A DNA stretch of 33,230 bases from contig JAFVQU010000010.1 of NCBI GenBank assembly GCA_017504625.1, forward strand, positions 1 to 33,230, written 5' to 3'. The position numbers were made by a program, and so were the translations under genes. Below, one piece after another: positions 1 to 8,085 of this stretch (positions are counted from its first letter, which is position 1; each line of letters opens with the position of its first letter). The notes beneath the pieces were generated by a model. That model saw nothing but the letters and a program-made list of their open reading frames with translations, had not been told where the DNA came from and did not search any database. This DNA comes from Clostridia bacterium. Lineage in GTDB: Bacteria; Bacillota; Clostridia; Oscillospirales; CAG-272.

Positions 1-955
1 ACTCGGCGTTAGCTATCGCGGGCGCGCCGTAATTTTCGTCAACGCTGAGCATAAAGTTGATGTATCTCTCGGCGATCAGCTTGTTTTCGCTGGTCTTGGG
101 AATACACATAGCGTCGATATAGAGGTTAGTGCCTTCCTCAGGGTAGAAGAAATCGAGGTTTTCGTTGTTCTCGTACATGGTAAGGAAGTCGCCTGCGTAA
201 TACGCCGCGATTGCCGCGCTGCCGCCTTCCATCTTGTTGAATATCTCGTCCATAACGTAGCCCTGAACGATGCTCTTTTGAGTCTTGAGCAGCTCAAGAG
301 CCTCACGCCATTCGCTCTCGTCGTCGGTGTTTACGTCAATTCCGAGATAATACTGCGCCGTACCGAAGGCATCACGCGAGTTGTTGAACTGAAGTATGTT
401 GCCCTTGTACTTCTCATTCCACATAAGGCTCCACGAGCCGATATCGGCTTCGTCAACCATTTCGGTGTTGTAGATGATGCCGATCATACCGTAGAAGTAG
501 GGAACCGAGTATACGTTGCCCTCGTCGTAGTAGTCAAATTCTGCGTCCTCACCGAAGAATGCGGGAGAGAGGTTTTCCTTAGCCAAGGGAATATTTGAGT
601 AGTCAAGGGGAGCGAGCGCGTCTTCCTCGATAAGTCGCTCGATCATATAGTCCGAGGGAACGATAACGTCGTAATTGACCGCACCGCCCGAGAGCTTTGC
701 GTACATATCCTCGTTTGACGAGTACGTCGAGTAGCTGACCTTTACTCTCTCGCCGTAGGTATCAAAGTACCACTCCTCAAACGCCTTGTTTGAGTCAAGC
801 GAGTCCTCGCTGCCGTCGGAGATATATTCGCCCCAGTTGTAAACGTATATGGTGGTAACCTCTCCGCCGTCGCTTTTACACGAGGTCATAAGGAAAGCTG
901 CCGCAAGGATAACAAGACACAAGGAAACGGCAATTATCTTTTGAATTTTCTTCAT
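1..955 (-). CDS. potD: Spermidine/putrescine-binding lipoprotein PotD (partial, C-terminus off the left edge)
   Basis: This is the extracytoplasmic substrate-binding protein of a polyamine ABC importer. The reading frame is open from the ATG at 955 to the window edge, giving about 318 residues; E. coli PotD is near 350, so a few dozen C-terminal residues are missing. The N-terminus is a lipoprotein signal: a KK-containing start, a hydrophobic core and a Cys at residue 26 after LMTS. The mature protein begins with a TIYVYNWGEYI stretch and later has VNYDVIVPSDYM and VPYFYGMIGIIYN, all typical of the PotD/PotF family. The start codon overlaps the potC stop by one base (TGATG), indicating translational coupling. 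Polyamine specificity is inferred from family and operon; putrescine versus spermidine cannot be decided from sequence alone. Confidence 0.93.
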   Translation of the reverse strand, partial: MKKIQKIIAVSLCLVILAAAFLMTSCKSDGGEVTTIYVYNWGEYISDGSEDSLDSNKAFEEWYFDTYGERVKVSYSTYSSNEDMYAKLSGGAVNYDVIVPSDYMIERLIEEDALAPLDYSNIPLAKENLSPAFFGEDAEFDYYDEGNVYSVPYFYGMIGIIYNTEMVDEADIGSWSLMWNEKYKGNILQFNNSRDAFGTAQYYLGIDVNTDDESEWREALELLKTQKSIVQGYVMDEIFNKMEGGSAAIAAYYAGDFLTMYENNENLDFFYPEEGTNLYIDAMCIPKTSENKLIAERYINFMLSVDENYGAPAIANAE

Positions 956-1770
956 CAGTTTGCCCCTCCTTTGCTCTTTTTCTTGCTGTTTACAGAGCCT
1001 GTGAAGTTGACCGCGAGCAAAATTACAAGAATTATGGCAACGATCAGGGCGCAGAGCGCGTACATACTGAACTTGACGTTATGCACGGTCTGGTTGTAAA
1101 CGTAAAGGGGAAGCGTCTGGAAATTCGGCGAGCTTACGAAATGGCTGATTACGAAATCGTCAAGCGAGAGTGTAAAGCTCATCATAAGTCCCGATACGAT
1201 ACCGGGGATTATTTCGGGAAGCTCAACCGAGAAGAATGCGCGCGCGGGTGTGCAACCGAGGTCCTGCGCCGCTTCGGAAAGCGATTTGTCGAGCTGATTG
1301 AATCTCGGCGTGATCGAAAGAAGCGCGTAGGGAAGGTTGAAGGTCGTGTGCGCGATAAGCATAGTTCCAAAGCCGAAGAACTGCTTTGCGTGAATGAAAT
1401 TAGCTACCGCAACGAAAAGGAGCATCATAGATACGCCTGTTACGATATCGGGGTTCATCATAGGAACGTTTGTGATCGAGGTTATCGTGCCCTTGATAAG
1501 CTTGTTCTTCATGTGGTGAAGTCCGAGAGCCGCAAAGGTTGCGATGATCGTTGCGATAACCGACGAGCTTACCGCGAGGATAAGCGAGTTTTTGAGCGCA
1601 GTCAATGCCTCTTCGTCGCGGAAAAGCTCACCGTACCATTTAAGCGAGATTCCTGTAAATTCGCTGAGTGAGCCGCCGTCGTTAAAGGAAAAGACGATAA
1701 GCACGACGATGGGTGCGTAGAGAAGCGCGAAAATGATGAACATATAAGATTTTTGCAAAAATTTCATCAT
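955..1770 (-). CDS. potC: Polyamine ABC transporter permease PotC
   Basis: Inner-membrane permease subunit of the polyamine importer, 271 residues, the normal length for PotC. It has about six hydrophobic segments, beginning with a strong one near residues 9-29. The binding-protein-dependent transport (EAA) loop that docks on the ATPase is visible as SEAAQDLGCTPARAFFSVELP. The gene overlaps potB by four bases and potD by one, so the four pot genes are one coupled operon. Among the two permeases this one matches PotC by its position next to potD and its FNDGGSLSEFTGISLKWY stretch after the first membrane segment, a pattern familiar from PotC/PotI proteins. Confidence 0.94.
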   Translation of the reverse strand: MMKFLQKSYMFIIFALLYAPIVVLIVFSFNDGGSLSEFTGISLKWYGELFRDEEALTALKNSLILAVSSSVIATIIATFAALGLHHMKNKLIKGTITSITNVPMMNPDIVTGVSMMLLFVAVANFIHAKQFFGFGTMLIAHTTFNLPYALLSITPRFNQLDKSLSEAAQDLGCTPARAFFSVELPEIIPGIVSGLMMSFTLSLDDFVISHFVSSPNFQTLPLYVYNQTVHNVKFSMYALCALIVAIILVILLAVNFTGSVNSKKKSKGGAN

Positions 1771-2588
1771 ATGATCACACCTCCCTCGTCGTCTGAGAAC
1801 TTGTTCATTATCCAGACGGAGATAAGGATAAGCACCATCATAACGAGCGAGATTACCGCGCCGACGTTATAAGTGCTGGTGTTTTTGAAGAGTCGCTCGA
1901 TAGTGTCGCCGACAAGGTCGATCTTGCCCGCGCCGAGCTTCTGAGAAATATAGAAGGTGCTGATCGATGGCACGAATACCATCGTAACACCCGAAATAAC
2001 GCCCGACATGGTAAGGGGAATGACTACCTTCGTCATAGTCTGAATGCCCGTACAGCCGAGGTCGTGCGCCGCCTCGATATATCTCTTGTCGAGCTTTGTC
2101 ATCGCCGTAAATATCGGAAGCACCATATAGGGCAAGAAGTCGTAGACCATACCGAGAATTACGCCTGCGTCAGAGCCGACGATATAGAGCTTGTCAAGTC
2201 CGAGACTTTCAAGGAGGGAGTTGAGCAAGCCGCCGTTGTCAAGCAGAGCCATGAGCGCGTAGGTACGGATGAGCAGATTGCACCACATAGGGAGCATGAT
2301 AAGCACCATAAGTATCTTTTGCGTCGAGGGCTTTGACCTTGACATAAAATACGCGAGAGGGTAGCCGATAATCAGGCATACCACGGTAGCTATCAGCGCA
2401 AAGCCGATAGAGAGAACGAATACGTTTCCGTACTGTGAGAGCGTTGAGATATTGGATAGGGAGAAGTGTCCCTCGTTATCGGTGAACGCGAAATACAGCA
2501 CGAAAAGCATCGGCGCGACGATAAAGAGGATCATCCACAAGATATGCGGAGCCGCCGCGAGTCTTTGGAAAACCGATCTGCTTTTCAT
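1767..2588 (-). CDS. potB: Polyamine ABC transporter permease PotB
   Basis: Second permease subunit of the polyamine importer, 273 residues, with about six predicted membrane spans. The EAA loop reads [20 protein letters not shown], and an adjacent proline-containing segment resembles PotB/PotH. The gene overlaps potA by four bases at its start and potC by four bases at its end, so translation of the ATPase and both permeases is linked. PotB and PotC would form the heterodimeric channel that receives polyamine from PotD. The PotB/PotC assignment rests on gene order potA-B-C-D and general sequence character. Confidence 0.94.
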   Translation of the reverse strand: MKSRSVFQRLAAAPHILWMILFIVAPMLFVLYFAFTDNEGHFSLSNISTLSQYGNVFVLSIGFALIATVVCLIIGYPLAYFMSRSKPSTQKILMVLIMLPMWCNLLIRTYALMALLDNGGLLNSLLESLGLDKLYIVGSDAGVILGMVYDFLPYMVLPIFTAMTKLDKRYIEAAHDLGCTGIQTMTKVVIPLTMSGVISGVTMVFVPSISTFYISQKLGAGKIDLVGDTIERLFKNTSTYNVGAVISLVMMVLILISVWIMNKFSDDEGGVII

Positions 2589-3721
2589 TCTTCCTCGTCC
2601 TCCTCACCGGGTTCGGTGGGATCCGAGAGCAGCTCAAGCTCGTCGGAGAAAGAAGAATAGTCGCCATACATACCCGAAAATTCGGATTTGTGCATTATAT
2701 GTATTGCCTCGGGCTCAATGAAAAGTCCGATGTGCGCGCCTTCGGCAACGAAGTCGGTGGTCTGGATCATCCACTTGAAGCCGCCGATATCTACGATGAT
2801 CTCCCAGTGAACGCCCTTGAAGGTGACCGAGGTAACGGTGCCCTGAAGCATTCCCTTGTCGACGGCGACGACGTCAACGTCCTCGGGGCGAACAACTACG
2901 TCGACCTTCTGATTCTTGCCGAATCCCGCGTCAACGCACTCAAAGGTGTGGCCAGAGAATCGAACCTTATAGTCGTCAAGCATAATGCCGTCAACGATAT
3001 TGGATTCTCCGATAAAGTCGGCAACGAAAGCGTTTTCGGGCTCGTTGTATATGTCGGTGGGGCTGCCTATCTGCTGGATCTGTCCGTTTGCCATAACGAC
3101 TACGACGTCGGACATGGAAAGCGCCTCCTCCTGATCGTGAGTGACGTAGATAAAGGTGATGCCCGTAGCCTTCTGTATTTTCTTAAGCTCATTTTGCATA
3201 TCCTTGCGGAGCTTCAAGTCAAGTGCGCCGAGAGGCTCGTCAAGAAGAAGCACCTCAGGCTCGTTGATAAGCGCGCGAGCAATAGCGACTCTCTGCTGCT
3301 GACCGCCCGAAAGAGTGCTTACTCGTCTGCGCTCAAAGCCTTTGAGATTGACCATTGAAAGCATTTCCTTGACTCTCGTTCTTATCTCGTCCTCGGGCGT
3401 TTTTTTGAGGCGCAGACCGAAGGCTACGTTTTCAAAAACGTTCAGGTGAGGGAAGAGAGCGTATTTTTGGAAGACGGTGTTGACCGATCTCTTGTGAGGG
3501 GGAACGTCCTTGACGCTTTTTCCGTCAAAGCATACGTCACCCGTGTCGGGAGATTCAAAACCGCCTATGATTCTGAGGGTGGTGGTTTTACCGCAGCCCG
3601 AGGGGCCGAGGAGAGTCACGAACTCTTTGTCGTGAATTTTGAGATTGATATGGTCGAGAACCATTTCTCCGTCAAAGGATTTTGACACGTCGGTCAGATC
3701 AATTATTACTTCCTTTTCCAT
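2585..3721 (-). CDS. potA: Polyamine ABC transporter ATPase PotA
   Basis: ATP-hydrolysing subunit of the polyamine importer, 378 residues. Walker A is GPSGCGKTT at residues 39-47, the Q-loop follows near residue 85 ([10 protein letters not shown]), the signature is LSGGQQQR at 137-144, and Walker B with the catalytic Glu is VLLLDEP at 157-163. A TOBE-type domain occupies roughly the last 140 residues, as in PotA/MalK ATPases. The extreme C-terminus is very acidic (EPGEEDEEE), which is not a core family feature. The annotated ATG lies 12 bases after a GGAG; an out-of-frame ATG sits only 5 bases after the same GGAG (see findings). First gene of potABCD. Confidence 0.95.
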   Translation of the reverse strand: MEKEVIIDLTDVSKSFDGEMVLDHINLKIHDKEFVTLLGPSGCGKTTTLRIIGGFESPDTGDVCFDGKSVKDVPPHKRSVNTVFQKYALFPHLNVFENVAFGLRLKKTPEDEIRTRVKEMLSMVNLKGFERRRVSTLSGGQQQRVAIARALINEPEVLLLDEPLGALDLKLRKDMQNELKKIQKATGITFIYVTHDQEEALSMSDVVVVMANGQIQQIGSPTDIYNEPENAFVADFIGESNIVDGIMLDDYKVRFSGHTFECVDAGFGKNQKVDVVVRPEDVDVVAVDKGMLQGTVTSVTFKGVHWEIIVDIGGFKWMIQTTDFVAEGAHIGLFIEPEAIHIMHKSEFSGMYGDYSSFSDELELLSDPTEPGEEDEEE

Positions 3722-3728
3722 TACACAT
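3699..3728 (-). other. Possible 9-codon upstream ORF overlapping the potA start
   Basis: An ATG at 3728 lies 5 bases downstream of GGAG, better spaced than the potA ATG at 3721. It opens a short frame (MCNGKGSNN, stop at 3701-3699) that overlaps the first codons of potA out of frame. Whether it is translated is unknown; the arrangement could dampen potA translation. Confidence 0.25.
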
Positions 3729-3889
3729 AAAAACTCCTTTTAAAATCTGAGATTAGCGTTCCCCGATGCGTCGGGTATCGCCGAAATTTTTGATGCGTTT
3801 TTCGACAATGTGACCAAGGTCTTGCCTTTCTGTATCCGTCTTAGAACGACAATGCTTCTCCGTAATTTATAGATAAACAGAGAATGACA
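3722..3889 (-). promoter_or_regulatory. potA 5' leader, about 168 nt, with local hairpins
   Basis: Between the predicted transcription start and potA there is no convincing gene. A short hairpin (CCCGA / TCGGG around a 4-base loop) lies at 3762-3775, with a possible weak one at 3816-3828. I do not recognise a riboswitch class here. The rest of the gap, up to the cysteine desulfurase stop at 4093, is AT-rich and shows nothing else. Confidence 0.3.
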
Positions 3890-3895
3890 AAATAC

Positions 3896-3924
3896 ATTGT
3901 ACCATATATTTTTTATATTTGCAA
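3896..3924 (-). promoter_or_regulatory. Predicted sigma-A promoter of potABCD
   Basis: Read on the minus strand: -35 TTGCAA at 3924-3919, a 17-base spacer, and -10 TACAAT at 3901-3896 preceded by TGG (extended -10). It points into potA and predicts a start near 3889. Confidence 0.7.
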
Positions 3925-4092
3925 TAGTTTTCGCAAAAAAAGCCGAAATCTGCCGATTTTCTGCAAAAAATCTTTGATTTGCCCCTGCCAATTGTAAAAA
4001 TCTGGGATTATTTTTGAAAAAACTCGCAAAATCTCTCAAATTCTCTTGAAAACTCTCTTTTTCTCATTTTTTTCTCAGCGTGAAATCACGGT

Positions 4093-5259
4093 TTAAATAT
4101 TTACGATATCCTTGACGGCGGTGCATAATGACTCAACGTCGTTTTCGGTGTTGAAAATGCCAAAGCCTATCCGCACGCCTCCTGTCTTTTCAGTGCCGAG
4201 AGATCTGTGCGCAAGGGCGGAGCAATGAAAGCCCGTGCGCAGACAAAAGCCTTTTGATGAAAGCAATTCTCCGACCTTGTCGGGAGATATGCCGTCAATG
4301 TTGAAAAGCATAACGCCACCCGCGTCCTCGGCGTCGTAGACCTTGACGCGCCGTATGCTGTCAAGGCGCTCGAGCGCCAGCTGCCAGAGGTGCTTTTCAT
4401 GCGCGCAAATTCGGTCAATACCAATTTGTCTGACGAATTCTATACCCTTGGAAAGTCCTACTATCGCGGGAAGGCATAGCGTGCCGCCCTCGTATCTTTC
4501 GGGCGCGCTGTCGCCCATTGATATATCGAGCGATCTTACGCCGTTGCCGCCCTCAACGAGAGTGTCAAGCCGCAATCCGCGTCGAAGGAGCATAATTCCA
4601 AGCCCTTGCGGAGAGTAAAGTCCCTTGTGCGCGGGCATACAAAGAATATCGATGCAGTCCTTTTCCATATCAATAGGCAAATGTCCCGCGGATTGCGCCG
4701 CATCTACGATGAAGATAAGTCCGTGACGGCGGCAAAATTGTCCTATCTCGCGTATCGGCAGAGAATGGGAGCATATATTTGACGAATGAATGCAGGCAAT
4801 CGCCCTCGTGTCGTGTCGCAGACGAGAGGTTATGTCGGACAAGATATCTTTTACCGTAAGCCTTTTGCGGTTTGAATAGGCCGTGAAGATATCGTAGTAT
4901 ATTTTTTTATCGTTTGCAAGCCTGGCGATCGGGCGGAGCATCGAGTTATGCTCCATATTACTGATCAGGATATGACCTGTGCGCCCCATAACTCCTTTTA
5001 TCGCCATATTGAGCGCGTAGGTCGTGTTGAGCGTAAAGATGACGTTATCAGGCTCGCCGCCAAAGAGCGACGCGACGGCTTCGCGCGCGTTGTACACCTC
5101 CTCGGCAGAGCGCATGGCGAGGAGGTGAGAGCCTCTGCCCGCGTTTCCGCAATAGCTCTCCATGCAGTTGATCGTCGCGGCAATCACGCTTTGCGGCTTT
5201 GGAAAGGTGGTTGCGGCGTTGTCAAAATAAATTATCCTTTGGTCTTGCGAGGCGTTCAT
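4093..5259 (-). CDS. Cysteine desulfurase family protein (PLP-dependent, EF2568 type)
   Basis: Class V aminotransferase-fold enzyme, 388 residues, expected to take sulfur (or selenium) from cysteine or selenocysteine. The N-terminus carries IIYFDNAATTFPKP, the hallmark of the NifS/SufS superfamily. The PLP lysine is in MPAHKGLYSPQG after DAAQSAGH. The catalytic-loop cysteine is in RTGFHCSALAHRSLGT, the short-loop form seen in the TIGR01977 (EF2568) subfamily rather than in IscS. I chose the ATG at 5259 because AGGAG lies 6 bases upstream; an in-frame upstream ATG at 5295 has no such site. The gene follows a DUF3343-like gene on the same strand, separated by a hairpin. The exact sulfur or selenium acceptor is not evident. 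Confidence 0.88.
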   Translation of the reverse strand: MNASQDQRIIYFDNAATTFPKPQSVIAATINCMESYCGNAGRGSHLLAMRSAEEVYNAREAVASLFGGEPDNVIFTLNTTYALNMAIKGVMGRTGHILISNMEHNSMLRPIARLANDKKIYYDIFTAYSNRKRLTVKDILSDITSRLRHDTRAIACIHSSNICSHSLPIREIGQFCRRHGLIFIVDAAQSAGHLPIDMEKDCIDILCMPAHKGLYSPQGLGIMLLRRGLRLDTLVEGGNGVRSLDISMGDSAPERYEGGTLCLPAIVGLSKGIEFVRQIGIDRICAHEKHLWQLALERLDSIRRVKVYDAEDAGGVMLFNIDGISPDKVGELLSSKGFCLRTGFHCSALAHRSLGTEKTGGVRIGFGIFNTENDVESLCTAVKDIVNI

Positions 5260-5306
5260 AAAATTCTCCTTAATGTGTGAAAATGTGGATTGCAAACGAT
5301 AAAAGA

Positions 5307-5335
5307 CCCAAAGCCCCGAAAAAAGAGGCTTTGGG
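5307..5335 (-). terminator. Hairpin between the DUF3343-like gene and the cysteine desulfurase gene
   Basis: A perfect 9-bp inverted repeat, CCCAAAGCC / GGCTTTGGG, with an 11-base loop. On the minus strand the stem is followed by TCTTTTATC, so it can act as a weak terminator or attenuator between the two genes. There is no T-run on the plus side. Confidence 0.55.
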
Positions 5336-5354
5336 AGGGAAGGATAAGCGGCGG

Positions 5355-5609
5355 TCAGGGGTGGCTTAAGCGGATGCCTGCAGACTCAAGCGTTGTGCGG
5401 ACGTTACCCGAGTAAACGCAGGGAAATTCTATGCCGTAGATACAGCCCCGTCCCTCCTCCGACGAGCTTATCTTGACCACGTTGACCTTTATGGCGTTGC
5501 GCGCAAGCGCTCTCTGTGATTTCATCGCCGCGGTCATGCTGCCCGCGGAAAGACGGCAGAGGGCGCCGCTTCTGTATAAGCCGTAGCCCGTGCCTTGAGA
5601 GGTGTTCAT
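5355..5609 (-). CDS. Small DUF3343-like protein (putative Se/S carrier-like)
   Basis: An 84-residue protein with no signal peptide or membrane segment. The core resembles the DUF3343 / Se-S carrier-like family: a segment with hydrophobic and basic residues (AAMKSQRALARNAIKVNVVK), then ISSSEEGRGCIYGIEF with a cysteine in the usual place, then a second cysteine in FPCVYSGN. Members often sit beside EF2568-type cysteine desulfurases, and one follows here, so a role as a small sulfur or selenium relay is plausible. The ATG at 5609 has only a distant AAAGGA (14 bases), so the exact start is uncertain. The family call is by recalled pattern, not a search. Confidence 0.6.
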   Translation of the reverse strand: MNTSQGTGYGLYRSGALCRLSAGSMTAAMKSQRALARNAIKVNVVKISSSEEGRGCIYGIEFPCVYSGNVRTTLESAGIRLSHP

Positions 5610-5647
5610 CTTTTGTGTCCGTCCTTTCGGGATTGCGCGGATATGCG

Positions 5648-5663
5648 CGAGGAGTTCTCCTCG
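5648..5663. promoter_or_regulatory. Perfect 16-bp palindrome upstream of the DUF3343-like gene
   Basis: CGAGGAG / CTCCTCG arms around a TT centre, 39 bases upstream of the gene's ATG. It could be a protein-binding operator or form a hairpin in the 5' leader. The gap 5610-5742 otherwise holds nothing I can name. Confidence 0.4.
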
Positions 5664-5742
5664 TTACATTTTATGCGCCAAGGGTAAAAATGCTATTGCA
5701 CGCGTCCTGCGAAAAATATTTCGCACTTTATAATTAAAGGTC

Positions 5743-5771
5743 TTGATTTTTTGCTCGGTATAAGTTATAAT
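5743..5771 (+). promoter_or_regulatory. Predicted sigma-A promoter of the dCMP deaminase-rimI-tsaD genes
   Basis: -35 TTGATT at 5743-5748, a 17-base spacer, and a perfect -10 TATAAT at 5766-5771. The predicted start near 5778 leaves a leader of about 79 nt. Confidence 0.75.
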
Positions 5772-5856
5772 TACTATGTATATTTGTCGAATGGGGAAGA
5801 AAATCCCCAAAAAGACTTGATTTTTATTTCACGGCGCTGGGCGCGGGAGGCTTTTT

Positions 5857-6351
5857 ATGAGCGGAGAAAGAGTTTCAAAGCACAACTATTATCTTGATAT
5901 AGCACAGACGGTTGCCGAGAGAGCGACCTGTATGCGCCGTCATTTCGGCGCGATCATCGTAAAGGACGACGTTATCGTATCAACGGGCTACAACGGCGCG
6001 CCCCGCGGCAGAAAAAACTGCACCGATATCAATTTCTGCATCCGCGACGAGCTTAAGATCCCGCGCGGTGAGAGATACGAGATGTGCCGCTCTGTTCACG
6101 CGGAGGCTAACGCTATCATTGCTGCGCCCCGTGACAGAATGCTCGGCTCAACGCTTTACATGGTCTGCGTCAACCCCAAGGACGGCTCGCTTTACGACGG
6201 CACTAACAGCTGTATGATGTGCAAGCGCCAGATCATCAACGCGGGCATTGAAACGGTCATCGTAAGAGACACCAAGGAGGATTACAGAATAATTCCCGTA
6301 TCGAGCTGGATCGAGGACGACGATTCGCTCTCGGGCAAGTTCGGTTATTGA
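5857..6351 (+). CDS. dCMP deaminase / ComEB-type cytidine-deoxycytidylate deaminase
   Basis: Cytosolic zinc enzyme of 164 residues that would convert dCMP to dUMP, feeding thymidylate synthesis. The zinc site is complete: SVHAEANAI supplies the His and catalytic Glu, and SCMMCKRQIINAG supplies the paired cysteines. The N-terminal RATCMRRHFGAIIVKDD and the TGYNGAPRG segment are typical of the dCMP deaminase family rather than free cytidine deaminases. GGGAGG lies 6 bases before the ATG. It is the first gene after the promoter at 5743-5771 and is followed 14 bases later by rimI. Confidence 0.9.
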   Translation: MSGERVSKHNYYLDIAQTVAERATCMRRHFGAIIVKDDVIVSTGYNGAPRGRKNCTDINFCIRDELKIPRGERYEMCRSVHAEANAIIAAPRDRMLGSTLYMVCVNPKDGSLYDGTNSCMMCKRQIINAGIETVIVRDTKEDYRIIPVSSWIEDDDSLSGKFGY

Positions 6352-6365
6352 TTGAGGTTTTTAAG

Positions 6366-6827
6366 ATGGAAGATAACAAGAAAAAGAGAATATATCCCGA
6401 AAGACTCGGAGATGGCGATCTTGAGGGTGCGGCAGAGCTTGAAAAGCTTTGCTTCAGCTCGCCTTGGAGCAAGGACAGCCTGAAGCTTCTGACAAACGAG
6501 GGGATCGGCGTCGGTATGGTCTGTCATAAGGACGGCAAGGTGTGCGCCTACGGCGGTATGCTTATCGCGGTTGACGAGGGACAGATAACCAATATAGCGA
6601 CACATCCCGATTACAGACGTCAGGGCTACGGTAAGGCGATAGTCGAGGCACTTATCAAGCACGCAAAGAACAACAGGCTTGATTCGATCTCGCTTGAGGT
6701 GAGAGTGTCGAACAAGGCGGCGATCGATCTTTATACCGCGCTTGGCTTTAAGATCGAGGGCAAGAGAAAGGACTTTTATACCATGCCTCGCGAGGACGCG
6801 CTGGTTATGGTATATAAGGTCAAGTAA
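6366..6827 (+). CDS. rimI: Ribosomal-protein-alanine N-acetyltransferase RimI
   Basis: GNAT-fold acetyltransferase of 153 residues. The acetyl-CoA binding motif is RRQGYGKAIVEALI, and the C-terminal block SLEVRVSNKAAIDLYTALGF, followed by a KRKDFYTMPREDALVM-like stretch, matches RimI. The start was set at 6366 because GAGG lies 8 bases upstream; an in-frame codon at 6348 overlaps the previous stop and lacks a site. RimI acetylates the N-terminus of ribosomal protein S18 in E. coli; the substrate here is inferred. It lies directly before tsaD, the usual rimI-tsaD neighbourhood, although tsaB and tsaE are not in this window. Confidence 0.88.
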   Translation: MEDNKKKRIYPERLGDGDLEGAAELEKLCFSSPWSKDSLKLLTNEGIGVGMVCHKDGKVCAYGGMLIAVDEGQITNIATHPDYRRQGYGKAIVEALIKHAKNNRLDSISLEVRVSNKAAIDLYTALGFKIEGKRKDFYTMPREDALVMVYKVK

Positions 6828-6848
6828 ATCACAGGTAAGGAAGACTTT

Positions 6849-7856
6849 ATGTATATTTTGGGAATGGAGAGCTCGTGCGACGAGACCTCCGCGGCTGTCG
6901 TTGAATACAAGGACGGCAAATTTGAGATAAGATCGAATATAGTCGCCTCGCAGATAGAAACGCACCGTCTTTACGGCGGAGTTGTGCCCGAGATTGCGAG
7001 CCGCGCTCATATCGAGGCGGTCAGCCGCATTACCACCGAGGCGCTCGCACAGGCGAATATCACTCTTTCGGATATAGACTGCGTGGCGGTGACAACTCAC
7101 CCCGGACTTATCGGAGCGTTGCTCGTCGGAGTGAATTTCGCAAAATCCTTGGCTTTTGCAAACAATATACCGCTCGTATCGGTAAATCATATTCACGGAC
7201 ATATATCGGCGGCGTATCTTGAGGACGACACGCTTGAGCCTGAATTTCTCTCGCTCGTAGTGTCGGGCGGACACACCTCGATATATATTTGCCGCGACCA
7301 CCTCACGCTTGAGGAAATAGGCACCACGCGCGACGACGCGGCGGGCGAGGCGTTTGACAAGATAGGCAGAGTTATCGGTATGCCGTACCCCGGCGGCGCG
7401 GCGCTTGACAAGCTCGCTTACGAGGGCGACGCAAAGGCGATAAAGCTCCCATCTCCCGCGCTTCACGGAAGCCTTGATTTCTCGTTCAGCGGAATCAAGA
7501 CCGCGGCTCTCAATTACATCAACTCGGCAAACCAAAAGGGCGAGGAGATAAACCGCGCGGATCTTGCGGCGTCTTACACAAAGGCAATAGTCGACGCTGT
7601 TGTCAAGCAGACCTCGGCGGCGATAGATCAGACCGGACTTAAGAGATTGGTCCTTGCGGGCGGCGTTGCGGCAAACTCGCATCTGCGCTCGGCACTTGAA
7701 ATGATGTGCAAGAAAAAGAAGGTCACCTTCACAGTCCCATCGCGCGCGCTTTGCGGCGATAACGGCGCGATGATAGCCGTTTCAGGCTGCTTTGAGTATC
7801 TTGCGGGTAGATTTGCCGACACCTCGCTTAACGCGTCGGCGCTTGACGAGATTTAA
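6849..7856 (+). CDS. tsaD: tRNA N6-adenosine threonylcarbamoyltransferase TsaD
   Basis: Catalytic subunit of the complex that puts threonylcarbamoyl on A37 of ANN-decoding tRNAs, 335 residues, the standard length. The N-terminus ILGMESSCDETSAAVV is diagnostic. The metal-binding histidines are H114 and H118 in VNHIHGHISA. ASKHA-fold nucleotide motifs follow: VVSGGHTSIY, LVLAGGVAANSHLR and CGDNGAMIA. AGGAAG precedes the ATG. It follows rimI by 21 bases. The stop is followed by the DnaA-box cluster rather than by an obvious terminator. Confidence 0.97.
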   Translation: MYILGMESSCDETSAAVVEYKDGKFEIRSNIVASQIETHRLYGGVVPEIASRAHIEAVSRITTEALAQANITLSDIDCVAVTTHPGLIGALLVGVNFAKSLAFANNIPLVSVNHIHGHISAAYLEDDTLEPEFLSLVVSGGHTSIYICRDHLTLEEIGTTRDDAAGEAFDKIGRVIGMPYPGGAALDKLAYEGDAKAIKLPSPALHGSLDFSFSGIKTAALNYINSANQKGEEINRADLAASYTKAIVDAVVKQTSAAIDQTGLKRLVLAGGVAANSHLRSALEMMCKKKKVTFTVPSRALCGDNGAMIAVSGCFEYLAGRFADTSLNASALDEI

Positions 7857-7895
7857 GGAGCGATTTAACTTGCTAAAGAAACTTTTCACACAGAG

Positions 7896-8057
7896 TTTTC
7901 CACAAATGTGGAAAACTGTTCAAATGTAAATTTTTACTAACAAAAATCTATAAATATTCACTCGTGGCGACGCTCAAAACGCTTATTCGACAAGAAAATA
8001 TGTGGATAAAGCTGTGGATACTGTGGAAAAGTAGAACACTTGGACTGTTGTGGAAAA
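7896..8057. promoter_or_regulatory. Cluster of six DnaA-box-like 9-mers between tsaD and rex
   Basis: Six sites match TTATCCACA or differ by one base: TTTTCCACA at 7896-7904 (plus) and, on the minus strand, sites at 7907-7915, 8001-8009 (exact consensus, read as TGTGGATAA), 8013-8021, 8022-8030 and 8049-8057. The first two face each other inside a perfect 11-bp inverted repeat with a 2-base centre (7894-7917). An AT-rich stretch (about 7921-7961) lies between the pair and the other four. The gap 7857-8085 holds no ORF I believe. Likely a DnaA-binding region controlling the rex/dnaD/dnaC genes or titrating DnaA; an origin is possible but unproven. Confidence 0.75.
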
Positions 8058-8085
8058 CTAAAAATTAACGATTGGAAGTAACAAA

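Noticed and set aside
3740-4039. A 99-codon frame on the minus strand upstream of potA
   Set aside because: It spans the predicted potA promoter and transcription start, has no ribosome binding site, and its composition mirrors AT-rich intergenic DNA.
6345-7682. A 445-codon frame on the minus strand opposite rimI and tsaD
   Set aside because: It is antisense to two well-supported enzymes; the translation is Arg/Leu/Val-rich without recognisable motifs.
7857-8085. The DnaA-box region as the proven chromosomal origin
   Set aside because: There is no dnaA or dnaN beside it, and strand bias of genes does not switch here; control or titration by DnaA is at least as likely.
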